NCBI RefSeq assembly: GCF_032163505.1
Contig: NZ_CP134147.1
Span: 1,516,501-1,580,500, forward strand
Direction of reading: 5' to 3'
DNA length: 64,000 nucleotides
Origin: Streptococcus parasanguinis
GTDB lineage: Bacteria; Bacillota; Bacilli; Lactobacillales; Streptococcaceae
Every line of letters begins with the position of its first letter. Position 1 is the first letter of the stretch. Below, piece after piece: positions 17,094 through 25,722 of the stretch. A program made the position numbers and the translations under genes. The notes below the pieces were generated by a model. It saw only the letters and a list, made by a program, of their open reading frames with translations. It was not told the DNA's origin and searched no databases.

Positions 17094-18027
17094 CAGCAGT
17101 CTCCTTTTCTTCTAGCTTACATCCTTGGGTACTTCCACGCCGACGCATTTCAGTTTCAATGGCGTTTAGGACTTCCCATTTGTTGAGGCTCCACATAGGG
17201 CCAATCAACATATCCCTTGGCGCGTCCCCTGTAATCCGGTGGATGACAATGTGTTTGGGGATGATCTCCAACTGGTCACAGATGACCTTGACATACTCCT
17301 CCTGGCTCATGAGTTGAAGTCGTCCTTCATGATAGTCCCGTTGCATCCGTGTATTGGTCATCAAATGCAAGAGGTGTAACTTGATGCCATCAATTTCATT
17401 ATCGGTCACACAACGGCGAACATTTTCCACCATCATCTCATGCGTCTCCCCAGGAAGGCCATTGATCAAATGGGATACGATCTCTGCCTTGGGGACCCGT
17501 TTGCGAATACGCTTGACTGTTTCAACATAGAGATCATAACTATGGGCCCGATTGATCAATTCAGAAGTCGCTTCATAAGTCGTCTGAAGCCCCAACTCGA
17601 TCGTCACATGCATGCGCTCTGTCAGCTCTGCTAGGTAGGCTAAGGTCTCATCTGGTAAACAGTCCGGACGCGTACCAATGTTGATTCCTACCACTCCTGG
17701 TTCATTGATGGCCTGTTCATACCGCTCTCGAATGACTTCCACTTTATCGTGGGTATTGGTGAAATTTTGAAAATAGACCAGGTACTTCTTCACATCTGGC
17801 CATTTCCGATGCATAAAATCAATCTCTTTGTAAAACTGTTCTCGAATCGGAGCTTCTGGGGCCACAATGGCATCTCCTGAACCCGAGACCGTACAAAAAG
17901 TACAGCCACCATGGGCGACTGTTCCGTCTCGATTGGGACAATCAAAGCCTGCATCAATAGGGACTTTAAAAGTCTTTTCTCCAAATAGGGTTCGATAATA
18001 ATCATTCAAGGTATTGTAGGATTTCAT
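17077..18027 (-). CDS. Radical SAM protein, YtqA/TIGR01212 family
   Basis: Radical SAM enzyme of about 316 residues whose reaction is not established. The cluster cysteines appear in the family pattern CPNRDGTVAHGGCTFC near residue 26, with the spacing typical of TIGR01212. I chose ATG 18027 because homologues begin just before YNTLNDYYRTLFGEKTFKV, and because the TATAAT box at 18035-18040 leaves only 7 nt before this ATG. The mRNA would therefore be leaderless or nearly so. Upstream in-frame starts overlap or precede the -10 box. The gene heads the ytqA-ytqB operon. Confidence 0.88.
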   Translation of the reverse strand: MKSYNTLNDYYRTLFGEKTFKVPIDAGFDCPNRDGTVAHGGCTFCTVSGSGDAIVAPEAPIREQFYKEIDFMHRKWPDVKKYLVYFQNFTNTHDKVEVIRERYEQAINEPGVVGINIGTRPDCLPDETLAYLAELTERMHVTIELGLQTTYEATSELINRAHSYDLYVETVKRIRKRVPKAEIVSHLINGLPGETHEMMVENVRRCVTDNEIDGIKLHLLHLMTNTRMQRDYHEGRLQLMSQEEYVKVICDQLEIIPKHIVIHRITGDAPRDMLIGPMWSLNKWEVLNAIETEMRRRGSTQGCKLEEKETADASTT

Positions 18028-18034
18028 ACCCTTC

Positions 18035-18062
18035 ATTATAGCAAAAAAAGAGTCGAACTCAA
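18035..18062 (-). promoter_or_regulatory. Promoter placed 7 nt before the ytqA-like start codon
   Basis: An extended -10 element, TGCTATAAT (TATAAT at 18035-18040), has a TTGAGT-like -35 about 16 bp upstream. The distance to the ATG implies a leaderless transcript. Confidence 0.55.
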
Positions 18063-18093
18063 AACGCGAGTTCAACTCCTAGTTGTTAGATGC

Positions 18094-18744
18094 TTATTTT
18101 TGCTTCCCTGTAAAGCGCCATTGAAATCGCAAGCGATCATACAAGGGATACTCAAACTGTAAGACAGCGAGACCCAAAATCATACTGCCGAGAACGTCTG
18201 ATGGGTAGTGGACCCCGACATAAACGCGGGAAACCACAATGGTCACGATTCCCAGAACCAGCAAGCCTTGAAGGCAATAGCGGGCTGTTTTATTTTTTAC
18301 ATGTTGGCTGATGATGATGATCAAACTTCCCAAAACAAGGGTAGACGCCAGTGAATGACCACTCGGGAAAGAAAAGCCTTTTTCCTCTACTAGATAAAGA
18401 ATACTTGGTCTCGGTCTCTGGTAGATATTCTTTAGAAGAAGCACCAAAAGAGCAGTCAATACCAGATTGCTCCCAAGGAAGAGGGCCTCACTGTACCACT
18501 TCTTATAGGCAAATGCCGCTAGCAGAAGACCCACCCAGATGACAATGATCTTAGTATCCATGACATGGGTCACCTTGGTAAAGAAGGCCGTCAGTGTTGC
18601 AGGCAGATCGCCTCGAATAGCAGATTGAATTGTGCTATCAAAGCCTGTTAATTGTTGCGGGTAAAAGCGAATCACATACCCAAGAATGACAAAAATGAGA
18701 AGGGCGAAGCTTGCCTTCGCCCAATGTTGTTGTTTATTTTTCAT
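18094..18744 (-). CDS. PAP2-family membrane phosphatase
   Basis: Membrane protein of 216 residues with about six helices, probably an undecaprenyl-diphosphate or other lipid phosphatase. The three phosphatase motifs are present: KNIYQRPRPS (C1), FPSGHSLAS (C2) and SRVYVGVHYPSDVLGS (C3), with the catalytic His in C3. The start codon overlaps the last codons of ribU, so it is translationally coupled and downstream of the same FMN riboswitch. The substrate is not shown by sequence; the pairing with a vitamin transporter may be simple operon convenience. Confidence 0.87.
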   Translation of the reverse strand: MKNKQQHWAKASFALLIFVILGYVIRFYPQQLTGFDSTIQSAIRGDLPATLTAFFTKVTHVMDTKIIVIWVGLLLAAFAYKKWYSEALFLGSNLVLTALLVLLLKNIYQRPRPSILYLVEEKGFSFPSGHSLASTLVLGSLIIIISQHVKNKTARYCLQGLLVLGIVTIVVSRVYVGVHYPSDVLGSMILGLAVLQFEYPLYDRLRFQWRFTGKQK

Positions 18745-19291
18745 ATTTTTTCAAAATCGGTTGCAATAAGGTATAGATCAACCCAAATGCGATGGCCCAA
18801 ATCACCCCTTCGATCAGGTTAAACGGTGCAACCATTGCGGCTAAATAGTGGACAAGACCTAGTGTTTTCGAAATATCATAGTTCATAAAACGAGCATACA
18901 AAGGGATTGCATAGACATAGTTCACCAATACCATCGTAATACTCAAGCTGATCGTTCCAACAATCGTTGCCAGGACAAATCGACCATGGGTCCGTTCCTT
19001 GTTCCAAATCCATGCAAAAGCAAGAACAAAAACAAGAACTCCAATGATATTGATTGGTAATCCGATCAAGGTTTCAAGCCCCTTATTATTAAGGGCTAAT
19101 TTAAGGACAGATCGGATCAAGGTCACCCAAAAGGCACTTTTAAAATCCAACAGGACCAAGGCCAACAAAATGGCGATGATACTCAAATCAATTTTGAAGA
19201 AATCTATCAAGAAAGAAAATTGATAGAACATCAAAATAAAAGATAAAGCGGATAAAACAGCCACTAGGGTCAGTTTACGTGTATTTGTCAT
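18734..19291 (-). CDS. ribU: Riboflavin ECF transporter substrate-binding subunit
   Basis: ECF S-component of 185 residues with six hydrophobic helices that binds riboflavin and works with a shared energising module encoded elsewhere. The N-terminal signature (KLTLVAVLSALSFILMF) and the FKIDLSIIAILLALVLLDFKSA segment fit RibU, and the FMN riboswitch upstream supports the assignment strongly. I chose ATG 19291, 8 nt after GGAGG, instead of a TTG five codons upstream that lies within the ribosome-binding site. It shares a transcript with the PAP2 phosphatase gene. Confidence 0.92.
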   Translation of the reverse strand: MTNTRKLTLVAVLSALSFILMFYQFSFLIDFFKIDLSIIAILLALVLLDFKSAFWVTLIRSVLKLALNNKGLETLIGLPINIIGVLVFVLAFAWIWNKERTHGRFVLATIVGTISLSITMVLVNYVYAIPLYARFMNYDISKTLGLVHYLAAMVAPFNLIEGVIWAIAFGLIYTLLQPILKKYEK

Positions 19292-19300
19292 AACAGGTTC

Positions 19301-19323
19301 CTCCAATTTTTTAAAAATTAGAG
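19301..19323 (-). promoter_or_regulatory. Hairpin that can hide the ribU ribosome-binding site
   Basis: On the minus strand CTCTAATT pairs with AATTGGAG across an A/T loop, placing the GGAG of the ribU Shine-Dalgarno inside the stem. This could be the translational output of the FMN riboswitch, because no strong terminator is evident between the aptamer and ribU. Confidence 0.45.
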
Positions 19324-19514
19324 AAGCTGGAAAGACGTCTACCCCATCATTCTACTCTAAACTATTTAAACAAAGCTTAAACTAGAAACTATTCTAGTTA
19401 CTTTAGCTGGTCTCCATCGAAACATGCCGTTAGTCCGTCTTAGACTCCAACGTACTATTCCCATGCATCAGCTCTAAACAGATCAGAATAGCTGTCAGTC
19501 TATTCGTCTCTCGT

Positions 19515-19656
19515 CTTCTCCCATCCAGACTATACTGTCGGTTGTGGAGTCACACCACATCAGCTTGCGCTCGCGGACTTCTTTTAGAGTATGGAAAAGA
19601 ACATTTCCTAGTAAAAGTCACCGCCGGTCGGGAATTACACCCTGCCCTGAAGACCC
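19515..19656 (-). ncRNA. FMN riboswitch (RFN element)
   Basis: The minus strand shows the conserved RFN core: TTCAGGGCAGGGTG, then AATTCCCGACCGGCGGT, and the closing part ACCGACAGTATAGTCTGGAT ending in GGGAG. Order and spacing match the six-helix aptamer that binds FMN. It controls ribU and, through coupling, the PAP2 phosphatase gene. About 220 nt separate the aptamer from the ribU start codon, which is long. Confidence 0.95.
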
Positions 19657-19667
19657 TTTTATGATAA

Positions 19668-19695
19668 CAAAAAAAACTTGCCTAGGCAAGTTTTT
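19668..19695 (-). terminator. Terminator after trmL
   Basis: Perfect palindrome AACTTGCC/GGCAAGTT, followed by eight T residues on the minus strand. It separates trmL from the FMN riboswitch. Confidence 0.85.
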
Positions 19696-19737
19696 GTAAC
19701 GTCATGGATTACATCGTTCGGGTTTTAATTTTCGTTC

Positions 19738-20280
19738 TTATTTGAGCTTGTCGTGCTCATAACGATGGCTCAACTCCAGCCCCTTAAAGCCCTGCTGGCG
19801 GAGAGCCTCATAGACAATCATGCAGACGGTATTGGAGACATTTAAACTACGGACATGCTCGTCATTCATCGGAATGCGAATAGCCTTCTCTTCGTGCTGG
19901 CGCATAAATTCTTCCGGCAATCCTTTATCTTCACGTCCAAACAAGAAATAATGGGACTTCCCATCCTGATAAGAAACGTCCGAATAGGTCTGATTTGCAA
20001 ACTTGGACACTAGGTGTACCTGACCGTCGCGCGCCGCTTCCATAAACTCTTCTAGGCTATCATAAAAACGGACATCCAGCTTGTCCCAATAATCGAGTCC
20101 TGCTCGCTTCATTTTGCGATCATCGATCGGAAAAGCCATGGGGCGAATGATATGTAAGGGGGAATTGGTCGCCGCACAAGTCCGTGCAATATTTCCCGTA
20201 TTTTGTGGAATCTGAGGTTGGAACAAGACGATGTGGTTTTGAGCTGCTGACTCTTGGTAGTCCAGTTCTTCAATATTCAT
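19738..20280 (-). CDS. trmL: tRNA (cytidine(34)/uridine(34)-2'-O)-methyltransferase
   Basis: SPOUT-family tRNA methylase of 180 residues that 2'-O-methylates the wobble base of tRNA-Leu. The N-terminal motif [19 protein letters not shown] (residues 15-33) and the knotted C-terminal motifs [11 protein letters not shown] and [27 protein letters not shown] are diagnostic. It is about 20 residues longer at the N-terminus than E. coli TrmL. An intrinsic terminator lies 18 nt before the start codon, so expression needs read-through or a weak promoter in that gap. Confidence 0.92.
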   Translation of the reverse strand: MNIEELDYQESAAQNHIVLFQPQIPQNTGNIARTCAATNSPLHIIRPMAFPIDDRKMKRAGLDYWDKLDVRFYDSLEEFMEAARDGQVHLVSKFANQTYSDVSYQDGKSHYFLFGREDKGLPEEFMRQHEEKAIRIPMNDEHVRSLNVSNTVCMIVYEALRQQGFKGLELSHRYEHDKLK

Positions 20281-20298
20281 ACTCGATCTCTTTCTGAT

Positions 20299-20400
20299 AA
20301 AAAAATAGCCACACTGCCCGGAGTCAAGCTCAGCAAACAGCGTGGTTACAGCTTCATTAACTTAACTCACAACAGGTTTGAGGTAAATCAACGAAGGTAC
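20299..20400 (-). ncRNA. Candidate two-hairpin small RNA or attenuator upstream of trmL
   Basis: A consensus promoter predicts a start near 20400. The RNA would then contain an 18-bp, nearly unbroken hairpin (20352-20396, arms CTTCGTTGATTTACCTCA and TGAGTTAAGTTAATGAAG, loop AACCTGTTG). A second hairpin (20309-20345, CCACGCTG with CAGTGTGG plus an inner GAG/CTC) follows and ends in CTATTTTTTT, an intrinsic terminator. The product is about 100 nt. It could be a free small RNA or the terminated leader of trmL. I do not recognise it as a known riboswitch class. Confidence 0.6.
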
Positions 20401-20406
20401 TTTCTA

Positions 20407-20434
20407 AGTATATCACTTTTGAAGCTCCTGTCAA
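20407..20434 (-). promoter_or_regulatory. Consensus promoter of the trmL-upstream RNA
   Basis: TTGACA (20429-20434) and TATACT (20407-20412) are separated by 16 bp on the minus strand, one of the best sigma-A promoters in the window. Confidence 0.75.
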
Positions 20435-20613
20435 TAGTTTTTTTAGATTTTTTTAAGAAACTTTATCAAAGTTTTCAATCCCTCCTAGCTCTACTCTTTT
20501 GACGATTTCTCCTACTTGTTCTTAGCTTCTCAAAATTCCACCAGAAAATCCTTAAAAAAGATGAATTTTTCTTGAAAATAGAGTATGATAGAAGCATACT
20601 CTGGAGGTATTCT

Positions 20614-21969
20614 ATGAAAATTATTGTTGTTGGTGGAGGAAAGGTCGGAACGGCCCTTTGTCGTTCTCTCGTTGCTGAAAACCACAATGTTATTTTGATC
20701 GAAAAAGACGAATCCGTTCTTAACCATATTACCAAACGGTTTGATATCATTGGAATTTTAGGAAATGGGGCAAACTTCAAGATCTTGGAGCAAGCAGATG
20801 TTGAAGACTGCGACATCTTCATTTCCATGACCGAGTACGATGAAGTGAATATGATCTCTGCTGTTTTGGCTAAAAAAATGGGAGCCAAAGAGACTATCGT
20901 TCGGGTGCGGAATCCGGAATATTCCAATTCCTACTTCAAGGAAAAAAATATCTTGGGCTTCTCCCTAGTTGTCAATCCGGAATTGCTGACAGCTCGCTAT
21001 ATTGCCAATATCATTGACTTCCCAAATGCCCTTTCTGTGGAGCATTTTGCCAATGGCCGAGTTGCCTTGATGGAATTTAAAATCAAGCCAGATAGCAATC
21101 TCTGCAATATGAGTCTATCCCAATTCCGGAAGAAATACGGAAATGTCATTGTTTGTGCAATCGAGCGTGGCAACGAACTCACCATTCCAAACGGAGACTT
21201 TGTCTTGCAACCTCAAGACAAGATTTTCGTAACAGGTAATCGGATCGAGGTCGTTCTCTTCCACAACAATGTTCGCCCTCAGGTCATTAAGAGCATGATG
21301 ATCATTGGTGCTGGGAAAATTGCCTATTACCTACTCAACATTCTTCAAGATGTGCGCCGCAAGATCGATCTCAAGGTCTTAGAGGTCAATCGCGAACGGG
21401 CGGAATTCTTTAGTCAGGAATTTCCTGATCTCTATGTCGTCCATGGAGACGGAACTGCTAAAGACATTCTTTTAGAAGAGAGTGCCAATAACTTCGATGC
21501 TGTGGCTACTTTGACAGGGGTCGATGAAGAAAACATCATCACCTCCATGTTCTTAAATTCTGTCGGAGTCAAAAAGAACATTACCAAGGTCAACCGAACT
21601 AGTCTGTTGGAGATCATTGGCGATCAAGATATGACCAGTATCGTTACGCCAAAACGCATCGCTGTAGATACCATTATGCACTTTATTCGTGGACGCTACA
21701 ATGCACAGTTCTCAAACCTAGAAGCCTTGCATCATGTCGCAAACGGCCGGATTGAAACCTTGCAGTTCCAAATTAAGGAAGACAATAAACTAACCCAATA
21801 TCCCCTCTCTGAATTGAAATTGAAAAAAGGCGTCTTGATCGCTGCCATTATTCGAGACGGCAAGGCTATTTTCCCAAATGGAGATGACCGTTTGATGGTA
21901 GGAGATCGGATTATCGTAACCACCTTGATTCAAAATGTCACAAAAATCTACGATCTACTTGAGAGGTAA
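20614..21969 (+). CDS. trkA: Potassium uptake regulatory subunit TrkA/KtrA type
   Basis: Peripheral membrane RCK protein of 451 residues that gates the TrkH channel by binding NAD(H) or ATP. It contains two tandem units: a Rossmann domain starting MKIIVVGGGKVGTALCRSL with a C-lobe, and a second beginning SMMIIGAGKIAYYLLNIL near residue 228. I chose ATG 20614, preceded by GGAGG at 8 nt, because it starts exactly at the nucleotide-binding strand; the longer frame adds 14 unlikely residues. trkH follows after 5 nt. Related streptococcal uptake systems are controlled by c-di-AMP, and a CbpB-like gene lies at 26.5 kb. Confidence 0.92.
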   Translation: MKIIVVGGGKVGTALCRSLVAENHNVILIEKDESVLNHITKRFDIIGILGNGANFKILEQADVEDCDIFISMTEYDEVNMISAVLAKKMGAKETIVRVRNPEYSNSYFKEKNILGFSLVVNPELLTARYIANIIDFPNALSVEHFANGRVALMEFKIKPDSNLCNMSLSQFRKKYGNVIVCAIERGNELTIPNGDFVLQPQDKIFVTGNRIEVVLFHNNVRPQVIKSMMIIGAGKIAYYLLNILQDVRRKIDLKVLEVNRERAEFFSQEFPDLYVVHGDGTAKDILLEESANNFDAVATLTGVDEENIITSMFLNSVGVKKNITKVNRTSLLEIIGDQDMTSIVTPKRIAVDTIMHFIRGRYNAQFSNLEALHHVANGRIETLQFQIKEDNKLTQYPLSELKLKKGVLIAAIIRDGKAIFPNGDDRLMVGDRIIVTTLIQNVTKIYDLLER

Positions 21970-21974
21970 GCCAT

Positions 21975-23414
21975 ATGAATAGAAGCATGATTCGTTACCT
22001 CTTGTCCAAACTCCTCTTAATCGAAGCTGGTCTTCTGATCGTTCCTTTAGTGGTAGCTGCCATCTATCAGGAACCTGCCAAGGTCTTTGTCTCTATTGGG
22101 GCAACCATGGCCATCTTACTTGGGCTGGGGCTACTTGGTAGTTTTCACAAACCAAAGGACTTTCACATTTATGCTAAAGAAGGAGTCCTGATTGTAGCAC
22201 TTTGTTGGATCCTATGGTCCTTCTTTGGTGCCCTTCCCTTTGTCTTTTCGGGCCAAATTCCAAACATTATCGATGCCTTCTTTGAAGTCAGCTCCGGCTT
22301 TACAACAACAGGGGCAACGATTTTAGACGATGTGGGAGTCCTCAGCCACTCTCTCCTCTTTTGGCGTAGTTTTACCCACTTGATAGGTGGGATGGGAGTA
22401 TTGGTCTTTGCCCTTGCGATTATGGACAACAACAAGAACAGCCACCTTGAAGTCATGAAGGCAGAGGTTCCTGGTCCAGTGTTTGGCAAGGTCGTTTCCA
22501 AATTAAAAAACACAGCTCAAATTCTCTACTTCTTGTACTTGGGTTTGTTCTTCCTCTTTGTGGTTCTTTATTTCCTTGCCGACATGCCCCTGTATGATAG
22601 TTTTGTCATCGCCATGGGGACGGCTGGTACTGGGGGCTTTACTGTCTTTAACGATGGGATCGCCCACTACAATAGTAGTTTGATCACCTATTTGGTCAGT
22701 ATCGGGGTCTTAGTCTTCGGGGTTAACTTTAACCTCTACTACTTCCTCATGATTCGAAAATTCAAGGCCTTCTTTAAAGATGAGGAATTGCGGACCTACA
22801 TTACTATTGTAATCCTATCTAGCGTATTGATTGCCTACAATTGCCTTCACCTTTATGCTAATGTTGCGAAGAGTTTTGAAATTTCATTCTTCCAAGTTTC
22901 CAATATCATCACCACCACCGGTTTTGGTTATGGAACGACGGAAAAATGGCCTCTCTTTTCTCAGTTCATCCTCTTGATGCTGATGGTCATCGGTGGTTCT
23001 GCTGGATCGACCGCTGGGGGGCTTAAAGTCATTCGGTGCTTGACCTTATGGCGAATCGCAAAAAATCAGGTTCTTTCGACCTTGTCTCCGAATCGCGTTC
23101 TAACCTTGCATGTCAATGGTACGGTATTGGATAAGGATACACAGCATCAGATCCTCAAGTACTTTACAATATACAGTTTTATCACAATCGGCCTACTCTT
23201 TGTAGTCAGTCTAGACAATAATAACTTCATGACGGTTGTCAGTGCTGTCTTTAGTTGTTTCAACAACATTGGACCTATGATTGGAACAGGTCAAACCTTC
23301 TCCATCTTTAGTCCGATTTCAAAACTCTTACTTTCCTTAGCCATGATTGCCGGACGACTTGAAATCTATCCAATGATTCTTCTCTTCCTCCCTAAAACGT
23401 GGTCTAAACGCTGA
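21975..23414 (+). CDS. trkH: Potassium uptake channel subunit TrkH
   Basis: Membrane channel of 479 residues of the SKT superfamily, with four M1-P-M2 repeats. Filter-like glycines are visible in SSGFTTTGATIL (near residue 110), AMGTAGTGGFTVFNDG (near 213), NIITTTGFGYGTTEKW (near 310) and FNNIGPMIGTG (near 430). It partners with the TrkA subunit encoded 5 nt upstream. A strong terminator follows. The intergenic spacing and strand leave no doubt that the two form one operon. Confidence 0.93.
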   Translation: MNRSMIRYLLSKLLLIEAGLLIVPLVVAAIYQEPAKVFVSIGATMAILLGLGLLGSFHKPKDFHIYAKEGVLIVALCWILWSFFGALPFVFSGQIPNIIDAFFEVSSGFTTTGATILDDVGVLSHSLLFWRSFTHLIGGMGVLVFALAIMDNNKNSHLEVMKAEVPGPVFGKVVSKLKNTAQILYFLYLGLFFLFVVLYFLADMPLYDSFVIAMGTAGTGGFTVFNDGIAHYNSSLITYLVSIGVLVFGVNFNLYYFLMIRKFKAFFKDEELRTYITIVILSSVLIAYNCLHLYANVAKSFEISFFQVSNIITTTGFGYGTTEKWPLFSQFILLMLMVIGGSAGSTAGGLKVIRCLTLWRIAKNQVLSTLSPNRVLTLHVNGTVLDKDTQHQILKYFTIYSFITIGLLFVVSLDNNNFMTVVSAVFSCFNNIGPMIGTGQTFSIFSPISKLLLSLAMIAGRLEIYPMILLFLPKTWSKR

Positions 23415-23440
23415 TAGACAACTCTAGTACAAAATCAACA

Positions 23441-23471
23441 CCCTTAGAAAAATAATTTCTAAGGGTGTTTC
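23441..23471 (+). terminator. Terminator between trkH and yidD
   Basis: ACACCCTTAGAAA...TTTCTAAGGGTGT hairpin followed by T-rich sequence. It can serve both convergent transcripts. Confidence 0.8.
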
Positions 23472-23489
23472 TGTTTATTTGCGATCGGC

Positions 23490-23732
23490 CTATTTTGATT
23501 CTTCATTTCGCTTCAGACTAAAATGGTCTGGCAAGGGGTCTGGTCCTGCTTTGGTTCCAGGATGACAACGTAGAATCCTTGCGATCCCCATCAAGACACC
23601 TTTCACACCAAAACGTTCAATCGCTTGGATCATATAATTGGAACAGGTCGGTTGAAAGCGACAAGATGGCGGAAATAGGGGAGAGATCCATTTTTGATAG
23701 CCTCTGACCAGCGCAATCAGGATTGTTTTCAT
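23490..23732 (-). CDS. yidD: Membrane protein insertion efficiency factor YidD
   Basis: Small membrane-associated protein of 80 residues that assists YidC-dependent insertion. The family core is clear: [31 protein letters not shown], with conserved Cys residues, and ILRCHPG near residue 58. It overlaps rluB by 4 bp (ATGA arrangement) and is the last gene of the scpA-scpB-rluB operon. Its functional partner YidC is encoded at 33.4 kb. Confidence 0.93.
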   Translation of the reverse strand: MKTILIALVRGYQKWISPLFPPSCRFQPTCSNYMIQAIERFGVKGVLMGIARILRCHPGTKAGPDPLPDHFSLKRNEESK

Positions 23733-24460
23733 GCTTTTTTAGATTTAGTCACTGCTAGATTGTGCAGCTGGCTGATTTCTTTTTTGCTCAAGCGACGGTA
23801 TTCACCCGGACGTAGTCCTGAGACATCTAGGTTTCCAAACTGGGTTCGGGAGAGTTTGTCCACTAAAAGTCCTACAGCTTCAAACATCTTTTTGACCTGG
23901 TGGTTGCGCCCTTCATGAATGGTCAACTGAACCACTGAACGGTTCTTTTCAACATCCACTTTTAAGATCTCGTAAGTCGCTGGCTTGGTTTTCTTGCCAT
24001 CAATGGTCACCCCTCGTGTTAAGGGACGCAAGTTTTCCTTATTGGCAATCCCTTTGACACGCGCCACATAGACCTTATCAATCTCATTACGTGGGTGAAT
24101 CATCTCATCTGTAAAATCACCATCATTGGTCAAAATCAAGACACCAGATGTATCCCAGTCCAAACGTCCTACTGGATAGATGCGCTCTGGCACTTGAGAT
24201 AAAAGGTCAACGACTGTTGTCCGCCCTTTATCATCAGATACACTAGAGATGACGCCACGTGGCTTATTTAAAAGATAGTAGACCTTTTCTTCGTTATAGA
24301 TTGGAGTCCCCTCTACTTCAACCTGATCACCGGTCTTAATAATGGTCGCTAATTCACGCACAACTTGGCCATTTACTGTAACCAAGCCTTGCTTGATCAG
24401 TTCTTCGGCCTTGCGACGACTAGCCACGCCTGCATGGGCAATATATTTGTTAATTCTCAT
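23729..24460 (-). CDS. rluB: Ribosomal large subunit pseudouridine synthase B
   Basis: Pseudouridine synthase of the RsuA/RluB family, 243 residues, acting on 23S rRNA. An S4 RNA-binding domain ([22 protein letters not shown]) covers residues 1-60. The catalytic domain has the aspartate motif [17 protein letters not shown] near residue 97, and a C-terminal [15 protein letters not shown] segment. It overlaps scpB by 11 bp and yidD by 4 bp, consistent with tight coupling. This gene order is common in streptococci. Confidence 0.93.
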   Translation of the reverse strand: MRINKYIAHAGVASRRKAEELIKQGLVTVNGQVVRELATIIKTGDQVEVEGTPIYNEEKVYYLLNKPRGVISSVSDDKGRTTVVDLLSQVPERIYPVGRLDWDTSGVLILTNDGDFTDEMIHPRNEIDKVYVARVKGIANKENLRPLTRGVTIDGKKTKPATYEILKVDVEKNRSVVQLTIHEGRNHQVKKMFEAVGLLVDKLSRTQFGNLDVSGLRPGEYRRLSKKEISQLHNLAVTKSKKA

Positions 24461-25019
24461 CTAGTTCCTCTGTTCTCTCTGAAAATAATTGACCTTCCTC
24501 TGGATCGATGTCCACTTCCTCAACCTTTGGTAATTCCTCCAAATGATTGATCCCCATATAATCCAAAAAATACTCCGTCGTGACATACAAATTGGGGCGC
24601 CCGAGGACTTCTTTTTTCCCATCCTCTCGGATCAGATCAAATGACAGTAGTTTGGTAATGGCACCGCTGGAATTGACACCCCGAATATCATCGACCTCCA
24701 CACGGGTGATCGGTTGCTTATAAGCAATGATTGATAAGGTTTCGAGGGCAGCCCGAGACAAACTTTGGTTCATGGGCGTTCTAGAATAGTCTCGTAAAAC
24801 CGAAGCGTAGTCTGCCTTTGTCACCAATTTATAACGGGAAGCTGTCTCCATCAAACACAGACTGGTATCTGTGTCCTCCTGGTATTTTTGGCTTAATTTT
24901 TCTAAACTTTGCACCACACCTGTCGGAGGTAAAGAGAGAAGGTCTGCGATTTGTCTGGCAGTAATTCCTTCTTCACCCGCTACAAATAAGAGTGCTTCAA
25001 TTTCAGCTAATTTGCTCAT
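24450..25019 (-). CDS. scpB: Chromosome segregation/condensation protein ScpB
   Basis: Winged-helix subunit of the SMC-ScpAB condensin, about 189 residues. Two winged-helix domains are visible, with the conserved [17 protein letters not shown] and [25 protein letters not shown] segments. I prefer ATG 25019, 6 nt after AGGA, to a TTG two codons upstream. The start lies inside the 3' end of scpA (17-bp overlap), so the two subunits are translationally coupled, as expected for partners of fixed ratio. Confidence 0.93.
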   Translation of the reverse strand: MSKLAEIEALLFVAGEEGITARQIADLLSLPPTGVVQSLEKLSQKYQEDTDTSLCLMETASRYKLVTKADYASVLRDYSRTPMNQSLSRAALETLSIIAYKQPITRVEVDDIRGVNSSGAITKLLSFDLIREDGKKEVLGRPNLYVTTEYFLDYMGINHLEELPKVEEVDIDPEEGQLFSERTEELDEN

Positions 25020-25722
25020 GTTCAATCCTATTTAAGTAAATTTCTCCAAAAGCCCTATCCTGGATCACCGTTACTTCTTGAATCTTGATCAATTCAAGGG
25101 TTGCAAGAAATAGAGTAATGACCTCTTGGAGATCCGTTGCTTCTAGAAACAAGTCCTGCAAGAGAACTTGTGAGCGATCGTGGAATCGGTGACGCAGCTG
25201 GTCCATCAGATCCTCAATCTTGTATTCATCCTTTACAATGGTTGTATGGTTCTGGCGGAATTCTTCTTTTTTCTTGGTCAATAGTTTTGAGAAAGCCAAG
25301 AAGAGATCCACCGTGGTGCGATCATGGAGTAATTCGGTATCGTCATAAATCAATTCCATCTTTGGTTTTGAATAATAGAGGGCGCGCTCCTCATGCTGTG
25401 AGGCCATCAACTCTCCTAATTGCTTGTAAGTACGGTACTCTTCCAATTGAGAAAGGAGGTCCTGCTCGAGATCCTCTGCTTCATCCATCTCCTCTGCAAC
25501 CTTAGGAAGAAGTCTTCGACTCTTGATCAAGGTTAGTTGACTAGCCATCAGCATGTATTCTCCTGCTACCTCTAGTTTCATAGCCTGGAGGGTCGCCAGA
25601 TAAGCCAGATACTGTTCGATCACCTCAATCAAGGGGACCTCATAAATATCCATCTGGTATTTAGAGACCAAGTGGAGCAAGAGGTCCAAAGGCCCTTCAA
25701 AATCTTTAATTTTAATATCCAT
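25003..25722 (-). CDS. scpA: Segregation and condensation protein ScpA
   Basis: Kleisin subunit of SMC condensin, 239 residues. The N-terminal SMC-neck binding segment ([19 protein letters not shown]) and the C-terminal winged helix ([26 protein letters not shown]) are diagnostic. A linker rich in Asp and Glu ([18 protein letters not shown]) joins them. Its stop overlaps scpB, and its start codon touches the stop of the XerD-like gene. The role is chromosome compaction and origin segregation. Confidence 0.94.
   Translation of the reverse strand: MDIKIKDFEGPLDLLLHLVSKYQMDIYEVPLIEVIEQYLAYLATLQAMKLEVAGEYMLMASQLTLIKSRRLLPKVAEEMDEAEDLEQDLLSQLEEYRTYKQLGELMASQHEERALYYSKPKMELIYDDTELLHDRTTVDLFLAFSKLLTKKKEEFRQNHTTIVKDEYKIEDLMDQLRHRFHDRSQVLLQDLFLEATDLQEVITLFLATLELIKIQEVTVIQDRAFGEIYLNRIEHEQIS

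Noticed and set aside
20407..20613. A c-di-AMP (ydaO) riboswitch before trkA
   Set aside because: The plus-strand leader is too short and A/T-rich and shows none of the conserved ydaO motifs; the structured RNA in this gap is on the other strand.
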